Notes under the pieces: model-generated
The model's input: only the letters and a program-made list of their open reading frames with translations
Told to the model about the DNA's origin: nothing
The model's database searches: none
DNA from: Clostridiales bacterium
Lineage (GTDB): Bacteria > Bacillota > Clostridia > Christensenellales > CAG-917
Length of the DNA stretch: 18,335 nucleotides
Assembly (NCBI GenBank): GCA_012800805.1
Contig: JAAZIO010000088.1
Location: forward strand, 1 to 18,335
Direction: 5' to 3'
Translations under genes and position numbers: made by a program
Shown: positions 15,303 to 18,335 of the stretch, in pieces
How positions within the stretch are numbered: position 1 is the stretch's first letter
Layout: every line of letters begins with the position of its first letter

Positions 15303-16942
15303 TATTCCATTGAAATCAGATAGAAATAGTGCGGTTGTCCCCCAAAGTATGCCGCAAACTCAAGGTCGGGATAAGCGGCGTTAAGTTCCTCAAGTAAAGC
15401 GTTTGCCTCTTCCTCGCTCACCTGTTCGCCGTAGTAGAGCGTAATCATCTCAATGTTTTCGTCTATGGTTCTTCCTATCGTATCCTTTACCACTTTGTTT
15501 CTGTTGTCGCCTACGGCCACTATGCGCTTATCGTTTATGCCGATAATATCGTTTACTTTAACGGAAAAGCCGTTCATTCTCGTGTTTTTGACGGCATATG
15601 TTATCTCGGCAGTCTTTATGCGCTTAATGCTGTCGTTCATCGATTCGGTGTTTTGCTCAACCGTCGAGAATTTATCAAACGCGAGAGCGGCGGCAATGCC
15701 TTGCGGAATGTTCTTTGTGGGTATTACGGTAACGGTCGCGTCAGCAAGCTCTTTCGCTTGCTCTGCGGCAAGTATGATATTTGAGTTATTAGGAAGTATG
15801 AAAACATGATTGGCTTCGGTCTTTTTTATGGCGTTCAGAATGTCGTAAACGCTGGGATTCATGCTTTGACCGCCTTCCACCACAAAGTCGCAACCGAGGT
15901 CTTTAAAAATTCCGTCAAGCCCTTTACCGGCGGAAATGGCCACAAGGCCCATGGGCTTCTTCTCCTTGGGCTCCGCTTTTTTGGCCATTAACGCCCTGTG
16001 CTGCTCCAGCATATTTTCAATTTTAACGCCCGTCAGCTCACCCATCTTGAGCGCCGCCTTTAGCGCGGCGTCGGGAGTATTGGTGTGCACATGAACTTTG
16101 ACAAGGTCAAGGTCGCCAAGGCAAAGCACACAGTCGCCCATCTTAAGCAGCGTGTCGCGAAGTTTGTCTATGTCGGCGAGAGTCGTTTTATCGTTCATGT
16201 TTGTTACGAAAAACTCGGTGCAGTAAGCAAAGGTGATGTTTTCGTAATCATTTGTTAAAAGCTCGGTTTCCTCGTCTTGCTTGTCCGTTTTTCCGAGCGC
16301 GGCGGGAGCCTCTACTGCCGCCATTTCCACGCCCATAAGAGCGTTGTAGAAACCTGTAAGTATAGTAAGAAGACCCATGCCGCCCGCGTCAACGACATTT
16401 GCCTTTTTTAATACGGGCAACATTTCGGGTGTTTTATATAAAATCTCTTTACCTGCTTGAAGGATTTGTGGGAAAAACTCCTCAAAATCCAGCGCCTTTC
16501 TTTTGGTAATCGAAGCCGCGACTTCGGCAATCACTCTGACAACGGTAAGTATCGTGCCTTCCTTTGGCTTGGTTACCGCGCTGTAGGCAATCTCGGTTCC
16601 CTGCACCAAAGCTTCGGCAAAATCCTTTGTCGTCATCGCGTCTTTGTCGGCAAGCACAACCGCAAAGCCCTTTAATATCTGCGATAAGATTACGCCCGAG
16701 TTTCCTCTCGCTCCCTTAAGAGCGCCCTTTGAAAACTCAACGGCAAGCTCCGACAATTTGTCCGATTGCACCGCGTTTACGCCTCTTAAGGCCGAATTGA
16801 TGGTGAGGGACATATTGGTTCCCGTATCTCCGTCAGGGACGGGAAAAACGTTTAAGTCATCTATGGCAGAGCGGTTTAGGTCCAAATTCCTGACGCCGCC
16901 CGCAATCATCTTCTTAAAATCATCGCCGCGCAATGTATTCAT
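15302..16942 (-). CDS. fakA: Fatty acid kinase catalytic subunit FakA (DAK2 domain, YloV family)
   Basis: FakA phosphorylates fatty acids held by FakB proteins to acyl phosphates, feeding exogenous or recycled fatty acids into phospholipid synthesis. The 546-residue product has the DAK2 kinase domain first, with NVFPVPDGDTGTNM at 31-44 (nucleotide and metal binding) and KGARGNSGVILSQ near 76-88. A middle region follows (VDAGGMGLL, LVKVHVHTN), then a C-terminal domain (FILPNNSNIILAAEQA) typical of the family. The ATG at 16942 is chosen: the sequence GAGGAAAGG lies directly before it, and homologues start at this point; an in-frame TTG at 16972 would overlap asp23. asp23 ends ten bases upstream and recG starts inside the stop. 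FakB is not in the window. Confidence 0.93.
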   Translation of the reverse strand: MNTLRGDDFKKMIAGGVRNLDLNRSAIDDLNVFPVPDGDTGTNMSLTINSALRGVNAVQSDKLSELAVEFSKGALKGARGNSGVILSQILKGFAVVLADKDAMTTKDFAEALVQGTEIAYSAVTKPKEGTILTVVRVIAEVAASITKRKALDFEEFFPQILQAGKEILYKTPEMLPVLKKANVVDAGGMGLLTILTGFYNALMGVEMAAVEAPAALGKTDKQDEETELLTNDYENITFAYCTEFFVTNMNDKTTLADIDKLRDTLLKMGDCVLCLGDLDLVKVHVHTNTPDAALKAALKMGELTGVKIENMLEQHRALMAKKAEPKEKKPMGLVAISAGKGLDGIFKDLGCDFVVEGGQSMNPSVYDILNAIKKTEANHVFILPNNSNIILAAEQAKELADATVTVIPTKNIPQGIAAALAFDKFSTVEQNTESMNDSIKRIKTAEITYAVKNTRMNGFSVKVNDIIGINDKRIVAVGDNRNKVVKDTIGRTIDENIEMITLYYGEQVSEEEANALLEELNAAYPDLEFAAYFGGQPHYFYLISME

Positions 16943-16952
16943 CCTTTCCTCT

Positions 16953-17303
16953 TTAGACACGAATGCCAACAATGTTTATGTTGGCTGTTTTAACACGCAT
17001 GCCGGTAAACGATTCGGCTGCGTAAGTAACCGCGCGTCTTAAAGACTCTTTTACAGCCTCTATATTTACACCCCTTTTCAAAATGGCAAAAACATCAATA
17101 TAGATAAGGTTGTCTACGGTCGCAATCTTTACGCCTTTTCCATATATAGTTTTGCCCCAAAGTCTTCCGATATTATCAGAAAGCCTTCTCGAGACAAGCT
17201 CAACAACGCCGTAACATTCCGCGGCGGCTTGAGAGCATACCATCGCGACTGCCTCATCCGATATTGATATTTTTCCATATTTATTGGATGTTATCAAAGA
17301 CAT
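16953..17303 (-). CDS. Asp23/Gls24 family protein (YloU-like)
   Basis: A 116-residue Asp23/Gls24-domain protein with the family pattern GKISISDEAVAMVCSQAAAECYGVVEL at the N-terminus (Gly-x-Ile start, then the conserved cysteine-glycine-valine), a basic middle and a beta-rich end (VKTANINIVGIRV). Members are envelope-stress or membrane-associated proteins of unclear biochemistry; YloU-type members sit upstream of fakA in most Bacillota and are thought to act with it. No signal peptide or membrane helix is visible. The ATG at 17303 has AGGT six bases upstream. It is the first gene of the operon and diverges from rpmB. Confidence 0.9.
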   Translation of the reverse strand: MSLITSNKYGKISISDEAVAMVCSQAAAECYGVVELVSRRLSDNIGRLWGKTIYGKGVKIATVDNLIYIDVFAILKRGVNIEAVKESLRRAVTYAAESFTGMRVKTANINIVGIRV

Positions 17304-17321
17304 AGGTTACCTACAGCAGCA

Positions 17322-17350
17322 ATTCTACAATATTCAGTATATTTTTGCAA
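17322..17350 (-). promoter_or_regulatory. Promoter of asp23-fakA-recG
   Basis: TTGCAA at 17350-17345 and TAGAAT at 17327-17322 have a 17-base spacer. The predicted +1 near 17315 gives a leader of about 12 bases containing the AGGT ribosome binding site. Confidence 0.65.
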
Positions 17351-17378
17351 CTAATTCAATAATTTTACGCCATTTCAC

Positions 17379-17407
17379 TTGCTAAAAATATGTTTTGATG
17401 ATAAAAT
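17379..17407 (+). promoter_or_regulatory. rpmB promoter (extended -10)
   Basis: TTGCTA at 17379-17384 and TAAAAT at 17402-17407 are 17 bases apart, with TGA directly before the -10 (TGn extension). Transcription would begin near 17414. A strong AGGAGG ribosome binding site follows at 17441-17446, nine bases before the rpmB ATG. Confidence 0.6.
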
Positions 17408-17455
17408 TCATTCGTTTGAAAATTCATTTGCTTAGCTATTAGGAGGATTATATAA

Positions 17456-17647
17456 ATGTCTAGGGTATGCGCAATCTGCGGAAAAGGCCAAATGAGTGGT
17501 AACAAGGTAAGCCACAGCAACCGCAAGACCAGAAGAAGCTGGGCGGCCAATGTCCAAAAAATCAGAATCGTCACACCCACCGGCGGCGTAAAGAACGCTT
17601 ATGTCTGCACAAGATGCATCAGAAGCGGCAAAGTTACCCGCGGTTAA
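17456..17647 (+). CDS. rpmB: 50S ribosomal protein L28, zinc-binding form
   Basis: L28 is a small basic protein of the large ribosomal subunit. The 63 residues match family length. It opens with SRVCAICGKGQMSGN and keeps NRKTRRSW. Two CxxC pairs, Cys5/Cys8 and Cys51/Cys54, make it the zinc-binding paralogue type, as opposed to the cysteine-free form that replaces it under zinc limitation in some bacteria. The AGGAGG site nine bases upstream leaves no doubt about the start. It stands alone with its own promoter and terminator and diverges from asp23-fakA-recG, as in Bacillus and Clostridium. Confidence 0.97.
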   Translation: MSRVCAICGKGQMSGNKVSHSNRKTRRSWAANVQKIRIVTPTGGVKNAYVCTRCIRSGKVTRG

Positions 17648-17711
17648 TAACACTGCCAATCATCATCCGTTCTTATCTTTAAAAATTTTAACATATGGCA
17701 ACATATGTGGT

Positions 17712-17741
17712 AAAAAGCCTGCTAGCAATAGCAGGTTTTTT
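17712..17741 (+). terminator. rpmB terminator
   Basis: CCTGCTA (17718-17724) pairs perfectly with TAGCAGG (17729-17735) around a GCAA tetraloop, followed by six T. It is a textbook Rho-independent terminator 70 bases after the rpmB stop; an upstream A run could also let it work on the other strand. Confidence 0.92.
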
Positions 17742-17822
17742 GCTTTATCAGATTTTCTCCAAATAAGAAAACTTTTTACCTCTTTTTGTGAAATTGAATT
17801 ATAAATCAAAAAATTTGCTATA

Positions 17823-17873
17823 TTATGCAGTTAACTTTTGTTTTATTGACTTATGCAGTTAATTTTGTTTTTA
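17823..17873. repeat. Two tandem 28-base repeats
   Basis: TTATGCAGTTAACTTTTG at 17823 recurs as TTATGCAGTTAATTTTG at 17851, exactly 28 bases later, with the following T-rich tail also similar. Confidence 0.75.
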
Positions 17874-17954
17874 CTCCCTATTTGTTTATTTTAGTTATTT
17901 TAATAAAGTATTTCGTTTATGAATAAAATCGTCAAATCGTCTTACATATAAAAT

Positions 17955-18062
17955 AAAAAGTCACCTTATTTCGAATAGTAAATAATCTATAAAAAAGTCG
18001 CCCTATTTCGGATTGTGTTCGTCTATAAAAAGTCGCATTATTTAGAATAGTAAATCGTCTTA
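17955..18062. repeat. Three tandem 35-37-base repeats
   Basis: Units begin at about 17955, 17992 and 18027 with AAAAAGTC(A/G)C, then a CTTATTTCGAAT-like segment and AGTAAAT(C/A)(G/A)TCTAT. The shared AGTC falls at 17959, 17996 and 18031, giving periods of 37 and 35 bases. Units differ at several positions. Confidence 0.75.
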
Positions 18063-18095
18063 CATAAAACAAATTATTATTTTTTATTATTATCC

Positions 18096-18137
18096 AATTT
18101 CTTATTATCCTGCCTTATATTTACCGTTTATCTATCC
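18096..18137. repeat. 42-base direct repeat, copy 1
   Basis: This copy matches 18231-18272 at 41 of 42 positions (G versus A at 18126/18261). It contains TTATTATCCTGCCTTATA and TTTATCTATCC. Confidence 0.9.
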
Positions 18138-18230
18138 ACTGTTACAAAAGTTTTTCGAATTCAGTAAATCGTCTTATTTTAAAATTGAATTTTATTATCC
18201 TACTTTAAATTTTAAATTATCCTACTATAA

Positions 18231-18272
18231 AATTTCTTATTATCCTGCCTTATATTTACCATTTATCTATCC
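18231..18272. repeat. 42-base direct repeat, copy 2
   Basis: Second copy of the 18096-18137 element, 135 bases downstream, with one mismatch. The near identity contrasts with the drift of the surrounding AT-rich DNA and suggests recent duplication or conservation. Confidence 0.9.
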
Positions 18273-18335
18273 GCCGTCTGCATTAAATTATAGAATTAAA
18301 ATTAAGTCCGGCAATAACTTTTGAAATTTAAATTA

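Larger units (their letters stand above)
17745..18335. other. Gene-free AT-rich repeat region to the window edge
   Basis: No credible gene is present in the last 590 bases. The stretch is very AT-rich and is built largely of short direct repeats (separate entries), plus three copies of AAATCGTCTTA at 17934, 18052 and 18166 and at least five TTATCC motifs between 18089 and 18245. It continues past the edge, so its full size is unknown. Confidence 0.75.

Noticed and set aside
18089..18245. TTATCC motifs as a DnaA-box cluster or origin
   Set aside because: None matches TTATNCACA fully, all are followed by A-A-T or T-G/T-A, and no dnaA, dnaN or rnpA-rpmH neighbourhood is present.
17940..18290. 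Possible CRISPR array
   Set aside because: Repeat units differ from each other, abut without uniform unique spacers, are not dyad-symmetric and have no cas genes nearby.

Overview
The window looks like chromosomal DNA of a low-to-moderate GC Bacillota, most likely a Clostridia-grade anaerobe. The evidence is the gene order rpmB / asp23-fakA-recG and dxs-tlyA / nadK-argR-recN, a type A-looking RNase P RNA, a four-cysteine L28 protein, and above all a large structured RNA next to an oapA-like gene, the hallmark of the OLE RNA system of extremophilic and anaerobic Bacillota. The species cannot be named from the sequence. Except for rpmB and one small membrane-protein gene, everything is on the minus strand.

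Layout from right to left (the direction of minus-strand transcription): 17745-18335 is an AT-rich, gene-free stretch with several direct repeats. rpmB (+) and asp23 (-) diverge from a shared 150-bp promoter region. asp23-fakA-recG form a tight operon. Sixteen bases after the recG stop, a strong sigma-A-type promoter starts a roughly 580-620 nt GC-rich RNA (12686-13265). An 11-bp helix joins the two ends of this RNA, and I identify it as OLE RNA. It is followed by a weak terminator or attenuator, then oapA-dxs-tlyA with overlapping stops and starts. In many Bacillota tlyA would continue directly into nadK. Here about 1.45 kb intervenes: a plus-strand gene for a two-helix membrane protein with a zinc ribbon, apparently on a leaderless mRNA, and 850 bp of AT-rich DNA with diverged repeats. 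nadK-argR-recN follow with their own terminator, then rnpB with promoter and terminator, then the first 1509 codons of a giant cyclic-glucan-synthase-like gene that runs off the left edge.

Functionally the window mixes translation (L28), membrane lipid supply (FakA fatty acid kinase), DNA repair (RecG, RecN), isoprenoid synthesis (Dxs), rRNA modification (TlyA), NADP supply (NadK), arginine regulation (ArgR), tRNA maturation (RNase P) and surface glucan synthesis. The best candidate for a remarkable system is OLE RNA-OapA. Other points worth checking are the Dxs, which appears to have lost both conserved arginines that hold the acceptor phosphate, and the leaderless zinc-ribbon membrane protein in its repeat-rich island.
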